Shown in pieces: positions 8,585 to 16,786 of a stretch of DNA of 44,161 bases (its first letter is position 1; each line of letters opens with the position of its first letter). Made by a program: the position numbers and the translations under genes. The DNA is from Solirubrobacter phytolaccae (lineage in GTDB: Bacteria; Actinomycetota; Thermoleophilia; Solirubrobacterales; Solirubrobacteraceae): positions 1 through 44,161 of the forward strand of contig NZ_JAPDDP010000067.1 in assembly GCF_027587195.1 (NCBI RefSeq). The letters are read 5' to 3'. The notes under the pieces were generated by a model that saw nothing but the letters and a program-made list of their open reading frames with translations, was not told where the DNA came from and did no database searches.

Positions 8585-9463
8585 GTGGACGAGGGCAACG
8601 AGCTGTCGCAGTTCCTGACCAGCCGCCGGGCGCAGGTCACGCCCGAGCAAGCCGGGCTGCGGACGTTCGGGCGCCGGCAGGTCCCGGGCTTGCGCCGCGA
8701 AGAGGTGGCGGCGGTGGCCGGCGTCAGCGTCGGTTATTACAAGCGCTTGGAACGCGGCGACGCGACTGGCGTCTCGGACGGCGTGCTCGACGCGGTCGCC
8801 GACGCGCTGCTGCTTGATGACGCAGAGCGCGCCCACCTGTTCGATCTGGCCCGCGCCGCGGGCCCGGCGATCGCCAAGCGGCGTCCCCGCGCGAGCGCGC
8901 AGCAGATTCGCCCGGTGATGCAGCGCGTCGTGGACTCGATCGGGTCACCGGCGAGCGTGGGCAACCTGCGTGGCGATTCCATCTACGCGAACGCGCTCGG
9001 CCGGGCGCTGTACGCCCCGATGTTCGACAGCCGCGAACAGCCACCGAACGCCGCCCGCTTCACCTTCTTGGACCCCGCGGCCCAGCAGTTCTTTCCCGAC
9101 TGGGAGAAGAACGCCAAAGACCTCGTCGCCGCTCTGCGCTCCGAAGCCGGCCGCAACCCGTACGACCGCGCGCTGACCGACCTCATCGGCGAGCTCTCCA
9201 CGCGCAGCGAACCATTCCGCAAGTGGTGGGCCGCCCACAACGTCCGCACCCACGACACCGGCCGCAAACGCCTGCACCACCCAACCGTCGGCGACCTCGA
9301 GCTCGACTACGAGGTCATGCAACTCGCCGCCGACAACGGCCTGCTCCTGGCTGTGTTCAGCGCCGAACCCGGCAGCCGGTCAGCCCAAGCGCTCGACCTG
9401 CTCGCGAGCTGGACGGCCACACCCGAATCAGCCTCCTCGACACCACACGAAACGCCCAGTTAG
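8585..9463 (+). CDS. MmyB-like helix-turn-helix transcriptional regulator
   Basis: 292 residues from GTG 8585 (VDEGNELSQFLTSRRAQV). The frame is open further upstream, but this start matches family N-termini. Residues about 5-80 are an XRE-type HTH with the family signature VPGLRREEVAAVAGVSVGYYKRLERGD (interrupted here by no gaps but split: VPGLRREEVAAVAG, then VSVGYYKRLERGD). The remainder is the MmyB-type ligand-binding domain: NALGRALYAPM, then FLDPAAQQFFPDWEKNA, then SEPFRKWWAAHNVR and a GDLELDYEVMQL segment. Such proteins are repressors or activators often encoded next to oxidoreductases; some bind lipidic ligands. It diverges from the aldo/keto reductase at 7500-8483 and probably regulates it. 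Confidence 0.9.
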   Translation: MDEGNELSQFLTSRRAQVTPEQAGLRTFGRRQVPGLRREEVAAVAGVSVGYYKRLERGDATGVSDGVLDAVADALLLDDAERAHLFDLARAAGPAIAKRRPRASAQQIRPVMQRVVDSIGSPASVGNLRGDSIYANALGRALYAPMFDSREQPPNAARFTFLDPAAQQFFPDWEKNAKDLVAALRSEAGRNPYDRALTDLIGELSTRSEPFRKWWAAHNVRTHDTGRKRLHHPTVGDLELDYEVMQLAADNGLLLAVFSAEPGSRSAQALDLLASWTATPESASSTPHETPS

Positions 9464-9532
9464 ATCACGCACCCACAATCGCGCGGGACCGGGAAGACGC
9501 CCACGAGCCCTGTAGAACGTCACGCCTCAAGA

Positions 9533-9631
9533 ATGAGCGCTTTCGACGAATTGGCGCATCCTGAGATTGCGATACGCGCTGCCGACGACCGTGTTCCGTC
9601 GTTGAGTGCGCGTCTCGCCCGATCCTCTTAG
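9533..9631 (+). CDS. 32-residue ORF, possible remnant paralogue of the gene at 11900
   Basis: ATG at 9533, TAG at 9629-9631; the product begins MSAFDELAHPEIAIRAADDR. Its 5' end nearly matches that of the gene at 11900 (CTTT(T)CGACGAATTG..GCAT.CTGAG in both), and the proteins align as FDELxHxE followed by AI. It ends after 32 residues just upstream of the CBS/HEPN gene. I read it as a truncated duplicate or a very small protein; the case is modest. Confidence 0.35.
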   Translation: MSAFDELAHPEIAIRAADDRVPSLSARLARSS

Positions 9632-9640
9632 GCTGCGCGC

Positions 9641-10470
9641 GTGAAGGACGAATACGCCGAGACGCTTGTCGAGCTTGAAGCAGCGCTTCAAGTACGCCAT
9701 ATCGCCCACCGGCCGCTGGTGACGATCGCACGAGACGCGAAGCCCGCAGCCGCGGAGCGCCTCGCCAGTGGTAAGACGCTCAATAACCTGCCGGTGCGGG
9801 GCGCCGACGGCGCCATCGTTGGGGTCCTGGAGAACATCAACGGAGGGAAGCTCGCCGTCGAGCGTCCGAGGCTAGACGTCTCGGCGGTTAGTCATTCAAT
9901 GCGGACGCTCGACGATCGAATCGTCGTGGAGAGCCGACAAACGATCGAGCGTCTACTTCAGGACCTCCTGTCCCCGCCGTACTACCAGCTCGTCGTTACA
10001 GACGGTCGGATCGACGGCATCGTGACTGTCTCCGACCTGAACAAGGCGCCGGTGCGCGTGCTTGCGTACGCCACCATGGCGCGGCTGGAAACGGCCATGA
10101 GCGTTGCTATTCGGACCGTCACGCGCAACAGCGACGAGGCAGCGATCCAGGCACTGGTGAGGGCGGAGCGGGCCAGGTACGGGGCCATCATCGCCAGTTG
10201 CGCGAGCAGCATCTCAATGTCGCGCTCCTGGACGCGACAACGTTCAGGCAGAAAGGCATCATCCTGGCCAAACTCCGCGTGTTTGCCGACGGTGACGACA
10301 AGACAATCCAAGCGGAGTTCGATGGCCTGTACGAGCGGCTCCGGAATCCGCTAATGCATATGTCGCCGTTCGTCGGAGAATCGATCCCGGGGTTGCAGCG
10401 CTTCGCCGAGGACCTCGAGCAAGCACGCCAGCGCACGAAGGAGGCACTGGTCGCAGCGGACGGCTTGTAG
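9641..10470 (+). pseudogene. CBS-domain plus HEPN-like protein with single-base frameshift
   Basis: GTG start at 9641. The first frame gives KDEYAETLVELEAALQ, then two CBS-like segments (PVRGADGAIVGVLENINGG and YYQLVVTDGRIDGIVTVSDL) and a helical stretch to RYGAIIA near 10193. There the frame fails: GCC AGT TGC should read GCC CAG TTG CGC, one C short. In the +1 frame the protein resumes as LREQHLNVALLDATTFRQKG, continues to a helical region with RLRNPLMHMSPF, and stops at TAG 10470. R-N-P-L-M-H (codons 10342-10359) is the Rx4-6H signature of HEPN domains, many of which are RNases in toxin-antitoxin or defence systems. CBS domains bind adenine nucleotides, so a nucleotide-sensing HEPN protein is plausible. 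As read it is broken; the missing C could be an assembly error. Confidence 0.68.
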
Positions 10471-10627
10471 CGGGACGGAAGCCGGAACAAAGATGGGCGA
10501 AACGACTGAGCATCGCGTTTCGCAGCGCCCGTCTAGAAGGAGCGCTTGTCGACGGAGGGATCCGTTTCGGACCTGTTCGTTCCTCGCCATGGCACGCCTA
10601 GCGGTCGCTGGGGAGCGACTCGACAGC

Positions 10628-10813
10628 CTACGATTGGCCGTCCTGGTCGATCAGCCGGTAAAGCGGGAGACCGGTAGGGCCGATGCACGGCCGGTCCCGT
10701 GGGATATCCCCGAAGTCCAGACCAGCTCTGGCGATGCTCGCGACATGTGCTGCGCGCCGCCGCGATCCGACGCTCCGCGTGCGGACGAAAGTGATCTTTC
10801 TCGACGAACTCAT
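10628..10813 (-). CDS. Possible small hypothetical protein (61 residues)
   Basis: ATG 10813 to TAG 10628. The product begins MSSSRKITFVRTRSVGSRRR and ends with GPTGLPLYRLIDQDGQS. Third codon positions are mostly G/C, and the frame lies 42 bp downstream of the minus-strand gene at 10856-11208. No family recognised and no Shine-Dalgarno site. The rest of 10471-10855 shows no other convincing coding sequence. Confidence 0.38.
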   Translation of the reverse strand: MSSSRKITFVRTRSVGSRRRAAHVASIARAGLDFGDIPRDRPCIGPTGLPLYRLIDQDGQS

Positions 10814-10855
10814 GCTGTTACGGTGCGTCTGCCGCGGCTGACTAGCCACGAAGCC

Positions 10856-11208
10856 TTACGACCCGATCGGGTTCTCCGCGAGGAGGCGGTCGCGTCCCAT
10901 TCCTGGCGGTCAATCGGCCGGTCGGCCTGTGCACGCAGCCACGCCATCGCGAGTTCCGCCAAATCCTCAGGCTCCAGACCGGGAGGCGACTCCAGCCGGT
11001 CTAGGTCCTCCGGGTCGAGGTCGTCGCTCATTTGATGGCTCGGATCGTTTCCGGCAACGAAGCCCCGACCGTCGAAATCAACCCTCAGCGTCCGCAGAAC
11101 GAGTCGGTGATCAGGGTCAGCAACCGTCACGGTCACGATGAGTTCCGGTGCGAAGGTCCACACGTCGCAGTAGGGCGGACCGAGATCGTCGATCACCACG
11201 CCTGACAT
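10856..11208 (-). pseudogene. Hypothetical protein gene with probable terminal frameshift
   Basis: ATG 11208. Good coding sequence gives MSGVVIDDLGPPYCDVW, then FAPELIVTVTVADPDHR and a DPEDLDRLESPPGLEPEDLA segment up to RPIDRQEWD. The annotated frame then continues with rare codons into Arg/Ser-rich nonsense. Inserting one G in the GGG run (plus-strand CCC 10896-10898) gives EWGRDRLLAENPIGS and TAA at 10856-10858 with clean codon use. The corrected protein of about 117 residues is a small acidic cytoplasmic protein of unknown function. It is divergent from the Tdi1-type gene at 11344. Confidence 0.6.
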
Positions 11209-11343
11209 CTTCGCGATCGCATCCGAGGCACGACCGGCGAGTGCTCTGCGAAGGGGTCCTTTTCGACGATGCCGCTACGTCCGACCGAGGGCTGGAGCCG
11301 GCCCCCGGAGCGGGCGAAGACGTCGGTGCTTGATCCTGGCGAT

Positions 11344-11835
11344 GTGCAGATCACGCTGAACGAGCTCACGGTGGGTATGGACGGTCTTGATCGCGAGCGG
11401 CTGCTCGAGGACTGGCGGTGGCTCATCGGACCGTCCAAGCAGCCGATCCTCCTGAGCGCAGTCGGTGATGCCTTCGTCCAAGACGAACATGACGGCACGG
11501 TTCATCTCCTGGACACTGCGGCAGGTACTTGCCAGCCTGTCGCTGAAGACGAGGTCGAGTTTCGCCGCCTCGTGACCGACGGGCGATGGGCGACGGATCA
11601 CCTGGCCGTCGATGTGATCGCCGACTTCTTGCGTAACGGTCTGCGTCTCGCGTCCGGGCAGATCTACTCGTGGAAGCAGCCTCCTGCTCTTGGCGGCGAG
11701 TTCGAGATCGCGAACGCCGGGACCGCGGACATCGGACTCCATTTCTCAATGACGGGCCAAATTCACGAGCAGCTACGCGAATTGCCGCCCGGGACGCCTG
11801 TCACTGAGGTCCGCTTCGACTCGGGCTCACGCTAG
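11344..11835 (+). CDS. T6SS immunity Tdi1-like (DUF1851) domain protein
   Basis: 163 residues from GTG 11344 (QITLNELTVGMDGLDRERLL); the frame is open upstream to an ATG at 11269. The fold signature is that of DUF1851, the Tdi1 C-terminal domain: LLEDWRWLIGPSKQPILLSA, GDAFVQDEHDGTVHLLDTAAG, EVEFRRLV, then YSWKQPPALGGEFEIANAG and a GLHFSMTGQIHEQL segment. Tdi1 is the immunity partner of the type VI DNase effector Tde1 in Agrobacterium. In actinobacteria these domains occur as orphan immunity genes. No cognate toxin is visible nearby, so it may be an orphan defence gene, but neutralising activity is inference. Confidence 0.75.
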   Translation: MQITLNELTVGMDGLDRERLLEDWRWLIGPSKQPILLSAVGDAFVQDEHDGTVHLLDTAAGTCQPVAEDEVEFRRLVTDGRWATDHLAVDVIADFLRNGLRLASGQIYSWKQPPALGGEFEIANAGTADIGLHFSMTGQIHEQLRELPPGTPVTEVRFDSGSR

Positions 11836-11899
11836 ATCTGAGCACCCAGGCGGTAGACGTGACCGCGGGCCGCGCTCGTGGACTGACCCCGTCGAAGTA

Positions 11900-12346
11900 G
11901 TGCTTTTCGACGAATTGATGCATTCTGAGGCGATTCACGTTCAGGCTGATCACCTCGTCGAATGGGTCCACGAGCACGAGGCAGTCCTCGTCGGAGCCGA
12001 GGTCGCTACGGCGTTTGCCGCGGTGGTCGCGGCCCTGCCTTGGGGGCCGACGTCGCTGGACAAGGCCGCGATGCCCGGCTTGCTGTCCCGTGACGATGAC
12101 GCCGAGTTGTCCCGCCTCGTCGGCCGAGCGCGTTTGGGGCGCCACCCGAAGGTCTATCTGATGTATGACCCGGACGAACCGGGATTGATTGCTCCGCTCG
12201 CTGACGTGCTGACCGATCTCGATCTGCTGTATTGGCGCGCGCCTGGCTATCGATACTTCTGCGGCGCATCCACGGATCTCGAGCCGGCGTTCGACGACCT
12301 GGCCGAATACGAAGCCAGCTACGGAACCGTGTGGTTGCGTTCGTGA
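11900..12346 (+). CDS. Hypothetical protein
   Basis: 148 residues from GTG 11900 (LFDELMHSEAIHVQADHLVE). No known family recognised. It is a soluble, acidic, helix-rich protein with a central PKVYLMYDPDEPGLIAPLAD stretch and a C-terminal LEPAFDDLAEYEASYGTVWL. It lies 64 bp downstream of the Tdi1-type gene on the same strand and could share its transcript. Its first eight or so codons are echoed at 9539-9561, suggesting a duplicated ORF 5' end. Small size and context would fit another immunity-type gene, but nothing in the sequence proves it. Confidence 0.6.
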   Translation: MLFDELMHSEAIHVQADHLVEWVHEHEAVLVGAEVATAFAAVVAALPWGPTSLDKAAMPGLLSRDDDAELSRLVGRARLGRHPKVYLMYDPDEPGLIAPLADVLTDLDLLYWRAPGYRYFCGASTDLEPAFDDLAEYEASYGTVWLRS

Positions 12347-12366
12347 ACGAGCCCCCGCTCTCGTCG

Positions 12367-12696
12367 TCAACGGGGTCGGCCTTGTCGCCGAGGAAGACGG
12401 CGCAGCTCACGCCTCCAGGTCCAGTCGTCGATGAAGTAGACGGGGCGTCGGTCGCGCGGTCGGTCTGAGCGCAGCAGCGTTCTAATGACGGAGCGGACAA
12501 CGCGCGACAGCGGATAGTTGAGGCGATGCCCGTGGAGTCGCCGCATCGCGTGGTCGAGGTCGTGGATCGTGAGCGACGCGTCACCAGCGCGTTGCTGGAC
12601 GGCGGCAAGCAGCTGGTGCGCGTCGATGAGCCTTCCGCTCTGCTGGGTGGCCGGCCACGGAAACACGCCCCGGGCCGGAGCGTCGATCCGAATCAC
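12367..12696 (-). CDS. Hypothetical basic protein
   Basis: 109 residues from GTG 12696. Coding-like sequence (AIDDETLRT) extends upstream of the chosen start, before a TAG near 12740, so the true N-terminus is uncertain. It contains RLIDAHQLLAAVQQRAGDAS, a LTIHDLDHAMRRLHGHRLNYP helix split by His residues, then VVRSVIRTLLRSDR and VYFIDDWTWRREL with an Arg-rich tail. The middle resembles a small winged-helix (testing a series of helices followed by a YFIDDW strand), but I cannot assign a family. It overlaps no other good frame. Confidence 0.5.
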   Translation of the reverse strand: MIRIDAPARGVFPWPATQQSGRLIDAHQLLAAVQQRAGDASLTIHDLDHAMRRLHGHRLNYPLSRVVRSVIRTLLRSDRPRDRRPVYFIDDWTWRRELRRLPRRQGRPR

Positions 12697-12806
12697 CGTG
12701 CGGAGCGTCTCGTCGTCAATCGCACGTTCGATGGCGCAAGGCTACGCAGGAGGGTCACCTCCGCGATCGTCGACTTGTGCGCTGCGCCCGTCGAGGGTTC
12801 ACGAAG

Positions 12807-13054
12807 TCACTCGTAGCCGGTCGCAGCTTGTAGCGCGAGCGCAACCCACGACCAGTCTGGCTGGCCGGGCTCTGGATCGCTTGGTTGGACCAGTAGCCCG
12901 GCGAGTCGTCGATCCAGGCGGCCAAGGCGCTCAAGAAGCGCGCCAGGTCGTTGTTCTCCCACACGTCGGGGTCAGCACGAAACTCATCGCGCAACCCTTG
13001 CACGAAGGTGACGAGTGCTACGCGGGAGCCGACGGCAGACGGATCGGCGGACAT
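12807..13054 (-). pseudogene. DUF7660-family protein with single-base frameshift
   Basis: ATG 13054. The N-terminal part, VTFVQGLRDEFRADPDVWEN, NDLARFLSALAAWIDDSPGY and WSNQ, fits the DUF7660 pattern (FV..L..D....P..WEN..L..FLEALAAW..D..GY..N). The frame then goes wrong. One base missing at about 12880 (GC in place of GGC on the coding strand) restores GDPEPGQPDWSWVALALQAA followed by TGYE and TGA at 12807-12809, the expected family C-terminus (PxWxxxAxALxAAxxYE). The corrected length is about 82 residues. DUF7660 proteins are small cytoplasmic proteins, frequently near immunity genes; function unknown. Confidence 0.7.
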
Positions 13055-13098
13055 CTCCGCAGTCTCTCAGCGCTGCTCATGTGGACATGCGTGGGCAT

Positions 13099-13219
13099 GG
13101 GCGACGGTGATCTCCTGAGCCATCTCCGCACGCTACGCAACCGCTGCTGCTCCGCATTGGCGACCTCGGGACCGATCCGCGATCATGTGGACGAGATGCT
13201 CCAGTTGTTTCGTGGATGA
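13099..13219 (+). CDS. Small ORF coupled to the downstream esterase
   Basis: About 39 residues, reading GDGDLLSHLRTLRNRCCSAL then ATSGPIRDHVDEMLQLFRG to TGA 13217-13219; alternative starts at 13081 or 13093. Its stop overlaps the esterase ATG at 13216 (ATGA), typical of translational coupling, which supports a real gene or the 3' remnant of one. No family recognised. Confidence 0.4.
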
Positions 13220-13863
13220 GCGCTGATCCGACGCGCTTGCGCGCACGTCCTGGCCTCGGGCGGAGCCGTGGCGGCTTGCCGCCGGGGTGGAAGCTGGACG
13301 TTCCGGCGGTTGCCGACGACGCCCGGCCCCTCGCGCTTGCCGTGGTGTTTCACGGAGGCGGATCGACCGCTGAGGCCGGCCTCGCGCTGCTGCCCGCACA
13401 TCCGGGACTGATCCGGTTGGCTCCCCAGTCGCTCGGGACCACCTGGGACATCGTCCGGGGCGGGTTCGGTCACGACGTCGAACGCATCGACGACGCGCTC
13501 GAGACCGTCTTCGCGCTCGTTGCCGTGGATCCACGCCGCGTCGCCCTGGCCGGGTTCTCCGACGGCGCGTCCTATGCGCTGTCGCTCGGTGTCGGCAACG
13601 GCGACCTCGTCACCCGTGTCGTTGCCTTCTCGCCTGGGTTCCTGGCCCCCGGCGTCCAGCGCGGACGGCCGCGGATCTTCGCTACCCACGGCACAGAGGA
13701 CCGCGTCCTACCGATCGACCGCTGCAGTCGGCGACTGGTCCCTGCGCTGCGCGGCGCGGGCTATGACGTGACCTATGAGGAGTTCGACGGCGGTCACGGC
13801 GTGATGCCCCATCACGCGCGGTTCGCGTCCGATTGGATCGTGCGAGCCGTTCCGGAGCTCTGA
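13216..13863 (+). CDS. Alpha/beta hydrolase (LpqC/PHB-depolymerase-like esterase)
   Basis: 215 residues. The oxyanion segment LAVVFHGGGS is at about 41-50, the nucleophile Ser115 in LAGFSDGASYAL, Asp162 in HGTEDRVLP and His194 in FDGGHGVMPHHA, completing a Ser-Asp-His triad. The arrangement matches the predicted esterase / dienelactone hydrolase / polyhydroxybutyrate depolymerase-like group, which cleaves carboxylic esters. No signal peptide is visible, so it is probably cytoplasmic. The start overlaps the preceding small ORF by four bases. Confidence 0.85.
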   Translation: MSADPTRLRARPGLGRSRGGLPPGWKLDVPAVADDARPLALAVVFHGGGSTAEAGLALLPAHPGLIRLAPQSLGTTWDIVRGGFGHDVERIDDALETVFALVAVDPRRVALAGFSDGASYALSLGVGNGDLVTRVVAFSPGFLAPGVQRGRPRIFATHGTEDRVLPIDRCSRRLVPALRGAGYDVTYEEFDGGHGVMPHHARFASDWIVRAVPEL

Positions 13864-14021
13864 CAGCGGCGTTCCTCGACGATCTCGCCAGCGGCAACTC
13901 TGCGCTCGTCGACGCGCTCGACGTGCGCTTGCTTTGCCGCTGGGCAACAGCGACCCAGGCGTTCGGAACGACGTTGGGATCCGGTCGTGGGTTACAGGAC
14001 GACGAGCGATCGCCTTCGCCG

Positions 14022-14282
14022 TCAGCGCTTCTCGCAGGCGATGCCGTCGCCGTCCCGGTCGCTCTTGCGGTTGGCGGTGTAGAGGCTGGTGGACACCTTG
14101 AAGGTCGTGACGGGCGTGCCGCTGGTCTTGTCGCGCGCGCCCGTGCGCCCGACGCCGTGCGGGTAGGCCTTGTTCAGGGCCGTGCAGTTCTTGAACTCCT
14201 TCGCCGCGGCGTGCGACGGGATCGCTGTCGCAAACAGCAGCGTGGCGGCGACGGCGGCAGCGAGCATGCGCCGGATGGTCAT
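14022..14282 (-). CDS. Secreted Excalibur calcium-binding domain protein
   Basis: 86 residues from ATG 14282, chosen because AAAGGAG lies 6 bp upstream; an ORF extends further 5' without support. The signal peptide is MTIRRMLAAAVAATLLFATA with cleavage near SHAAA. The mature part is almost entirely an Excalibur domain: FKNCTALNKAYPHGVGR, two short strands, then SDRDGDGIACEKR, the DxDxDGxxCE calcium loop with paired cysteines. Excalibur domains occur on secreted nucleases and stand-alone actinobacterial surface proteins. It is transcribed alone, with the large repeat protein gene ending 86 bp upstream on the same strand. Confidence 0.9.
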   Translation of the reverse strand: MTIRRMLAAAVAATLLFATAIPSHAAAKEFKNCTALNKAYPHGVGRTGARDKTSGTPVTTFKVSTSLYTANRKSDRDGDGIACEKR

Positions 14283-14367
14283 CGGGTCTCCTTTGGTGAG
14301 CTTCAACGTCACCCTGCCATCGACGAGGCTCACACGACACTTGAGCCTCGTCTTCCGGCCAGGCTGC

Positions 14368-16677
14368 TCAGATGCGGAAGCTCCGGCGGGCCGGGGTCGT
14401 GTCGCCGATGGCCCGGACCTGGAACGTGTAGCTGCCCCGCTTGAGCTTCTCGTAGGTCACGGGCGACTTGCACGGCTTGAACTTCGCCTTCTTGCCCTTC
14501 TTCGTGAGTGCGCATTCGAAGCGGGTCGCTCCGACACCCGAGAAGCTGAACGTCGCCGTCCGGCGCGGACGGCGGATCTTCGCCTTCATGAGCCGCGTGT
14601 CGACGTTGCGTGGGGTCGCGACCGGCGTCGGGCTCACGGCTGGCGGCGTCGATGCGAGCGGTGGCGTAGGTGACGGCGAGACGGTGGGGTCAGGCGTCGC
14701 GGTTGCCGTCGGAGTCGGAGTCGGAGTCGGAGTCGGAGTCGGAGTCGGCGTCGGCGTGGGCGTGGGTGTCGGGGTGGCCACCGGGAGGAGCTCGAACGTC
14801 GCGACCGTCGACTGGTTCCTCGAGGTGCTGAGGGAGCACCGGTCGCCGTTGACGGAGCAGTTGTCCGACCAGCCTGAGAGCTTCGAGCCCTCGTCCGGAA
14901 CGGCCGTGAGGTACACCTGCTCGCCGTCGGGGAACGCGTACGTGCAGACGGCGCCGCAGTTCAGGCCGGCCGGGCTCGAGACGACCCGGCCGGAGCCGGT
15001 GCCGGCGGTGGTGACCGTGAAGGTCCGCAGGACCGTGAACTTCACCTCGCGGGGGTAGTTGGAGCCCTGGATGTCCAGCGTGTTGGTGCAGACGGGGGTG
15101 CGGTTGTCGACGCCTTCTGCGCAGAGGAAGCGGACGTTGTCGACGTAGCCGGAGACGAACGAGCCCGCGTTCGCGACGGCCGTCAGCACGACCGGGGTCC
15201 CGATGTCGAAGGAACCGGTGCAGACCGCGCCGCAGGTGATGCCCGGCGGCGTGCTCGTCACCGTTCCCGTGCCGACCCCGCTCTTGGTGACGGTCAGCCG
15301 CGCCTGGGCGGCGAAGGACGCGGTGACGTTGACGGCCTGGTTGAGCGTGACCGTGCACGCGCCCGTGCCCGAGCACCCGTCTCCGGACCAGCCGGCGAAG
15401 CGCGTGTTCGCCGCCGGTGCGGCGTTCAGGGTCACCGCGGTGTTTTCGTTGTACGGAGCCGCGCAGTCCACCCCGCAGATGAGGCCGGTGCCGGTGACCG
15501 TGCCCGTCCCCGACCCGGTCTTGGTGACGGTCAGCGTGTGCTGCCTGGCGAACGTGGCGGTGACCGAGGCGTTGGCCGTCAGCGAGAAGCCGCACTCCGG
15601 CACGGGCAGCGCCGAGCAGCCGAGGCCCGACCAGCCGACGAATCCGCTCCCGGCCGCGGGGACCGGCCACACGCAGGTGCCGACGCAGAGCCCCGTCGGG
15701 GACCGGAACGTGAGCCCGGTCGCGGTGTCGAAGGCCCCGGCGCAGGTCGCCCCGCAGTCGATCACGTCCCCCGTGCTCTTCACCGTCCCCTGGCCCGTGC
15801 CGGCCTTCGAGACGCTCAAGGTGCGCTTGCCGCGGAACTGCGCGTAGACCCTCCGGTCCTGATCCATCGTGACCTTGCAGGTGCCGTCCGCCGCCACGGT
15901 GCACCCGTCGCCCCAGATGACGACCGAGCCGGGATCCGGGACGGCCGTGAGCGTGACCTGCGCCCCCGCATCGACGCCGACGGTGCAGAAGAAGGTGCAG
16001 TCGAGCCCGACCGCCGTGCTGACGACCCGTCCGCTGCCGCCGGCGGCCTGCGAGATCTCGAGCCGCAGCGCGACCTGACGGACGAACTGGGCCGAGACGG
16101 ACTTCGCCTCGTTCATTGTGACCTCGCAGGCGCCCGTGCCCGAGCAGCCGCCCCCGGACCAGCCGGCGAACCGCGACGTCGCGTCGGGCTCCACGGTCAA
16201 GGTGACGGCGCTGTTGAGGTCCATCCCGGCGCTGCACTGCGCCCGGCTGTCACCGCAGATGATCCCGGCGGGCGTGCTCCTGACCACCCCGCCGCCGTTG
16301 CCGGTCGTGCTCACCGTGAGCGTCCGCACCTGGTTGAACGTCGCCGTCACCGTCTCGTCGCGTGTGACGCCGAACGCGCACGTCACCCCCGTGGTGTTGC
16401 ACGGGCCGGACCACCGGACGAACCGCGAGCCGGCGGCTGGCGCGGCCGTGAAGGTGATCCCGGTCCCCCAGGTGAAGGCGGCCGAGCACACGCTGCCGCA
16501 GTTGATCCGGCTCGGGTCGCTGGTCACGGTCCCGGACCCCGTCCCCGCCTTGGTCACGGTGACCGTCTCCGCCGACGCGACGCTCGGCGCCGCCAGTCCC
16601 AGCAGCAGCGCGACGAAGAACGCCGCCCACACGCCTGGGTTGTCCATGCCCGTGCGGGCGCTCATGCCGATGTTCAC
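14368..16677 (-). CDS. Exported protein with seven InlB-B-like repeats
   Basis: 769 residues from GTG 16677, preceded by GGGAAGG at 9 bp; the open frame upstream is not coding-like. The signal peptide is about [20 protein letters not shown]. Seven tandem divergent InlB-B-type repeats of 80-100 residues follow. Each opens with an [15 protein letters not shown]-like strand, has a CG..C pair, an [14 protein letters not shown] core and a C...C.VT pair, and ends with VTATF. Paired cysteines in nearly every repeat suggest disulfides and extracellular location. A Thr-Pro tract encoded by a hexanucleotide repeat leads to a C-terminal beta domain ([30 protein letters not shown]) common in actinobacterial surface proteins. 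Likely a wall-spanning or adhesive protein. No sortase motif seen. Confidence 0.85.
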   Translation of the reverse strand: MNIGMSARTGMDNPGVWAAFFVALLLGLAAPSVASAETVTVTKAGTGSGTVTSDPSRINCGSVCSAAFTWGTGITFTAAPAAGSRFVRWSGPCNTTGVTCAFGVTRDETVTATFNQVRTLTVSTTGNGGGVVRSTPAGIICGDSRAQCSAGMDLNSAVTLTVEPDATSRFAGWSGGGCSGTGACEVTMNEAKSVSAQFVRQVALRLEISQAAGGSGRVVSTAVGLDCTFFCTVGVDAGAQVTLTAVPDPGSVVIWGDGCTVAADGTCKVTMDQDRRVYAQFRGKRTLSVSKAGTGQGTVKSTGDVIDCGATCAGAFDTATGLTFRSPTGLCVGTCVWPVPAAGSGFVGWSGLGCSALPVPECGFSLTANASVTATFARQHTLTVTKTGSGTGTVTGTGLICGVDCAAPYNENTAVTLNAAPAANTRFAGWSGDGCSGTGACTVTLNQAVNVTASFAAQARLTVTKSGVGTGTVTSTPPGITCGAVCTGSFDIGTPVVLTAVANAGSFVSGYVDNVRFLCAEGVDNRTPVCTNTLDIQGSNYPREVKFTVLRTFTVTTAGTGSGRVVSSPAGLNCGAVCTYAFPDGEQVYLTAVPDEGSKLSGWSDNCSVNGDRCSLSTSRNQSTVATFELLPVATPTPTPTPTPTPTPTPTPTPTPTATATPDPTVSPSPTPPLASTPPAVSPTPVATPRNVDTRLMKAKIRRPRRTATFSFSGVGATRFECALTKKGKKAKFKPCKSPVTYEKLKRGSYTFQVRAIGDTTPARRSFRI
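14711..14770 (-). repeat. GGAGTC hexanucleotide microsatellite
   Basis: Six perfect copies of GGAGTC (14711-14746) continue into four degenerate copies (GGCGTC, GGCGTG, GGCGTG, GGTGTC). On the coding (minus) strand they encode the Thr-Pro linker of the InlB-B-like protein. Copy-number change adds or removes two residues without breaking the frame. Confidence 0.9.
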
Positions 16678-16786
16678 CGGCCGACCTTCCCGAATGCCGC
16701 CGCTCCGGACAATCGGGCACGCCCTAGACGGCCACCCTAGGGTTTCGTGGTCCCGCGCCGCGCTGCTGTTACAACTGCGTTCCCTC

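Noticed and set aside
12518-13219. 233-residue plus-strand frame
   Set aside because: Its first 190 residues are antisense to the better-supported minus-strand genes; only the last 40 residues look coding and are listed separately.
13045-13230. Shared first five residues MSADP of the DUF7660 gene and the esterase
   Set aside because: The DNA beyond the first codons is unrelated and the genes are on opposite strands; probably chance.
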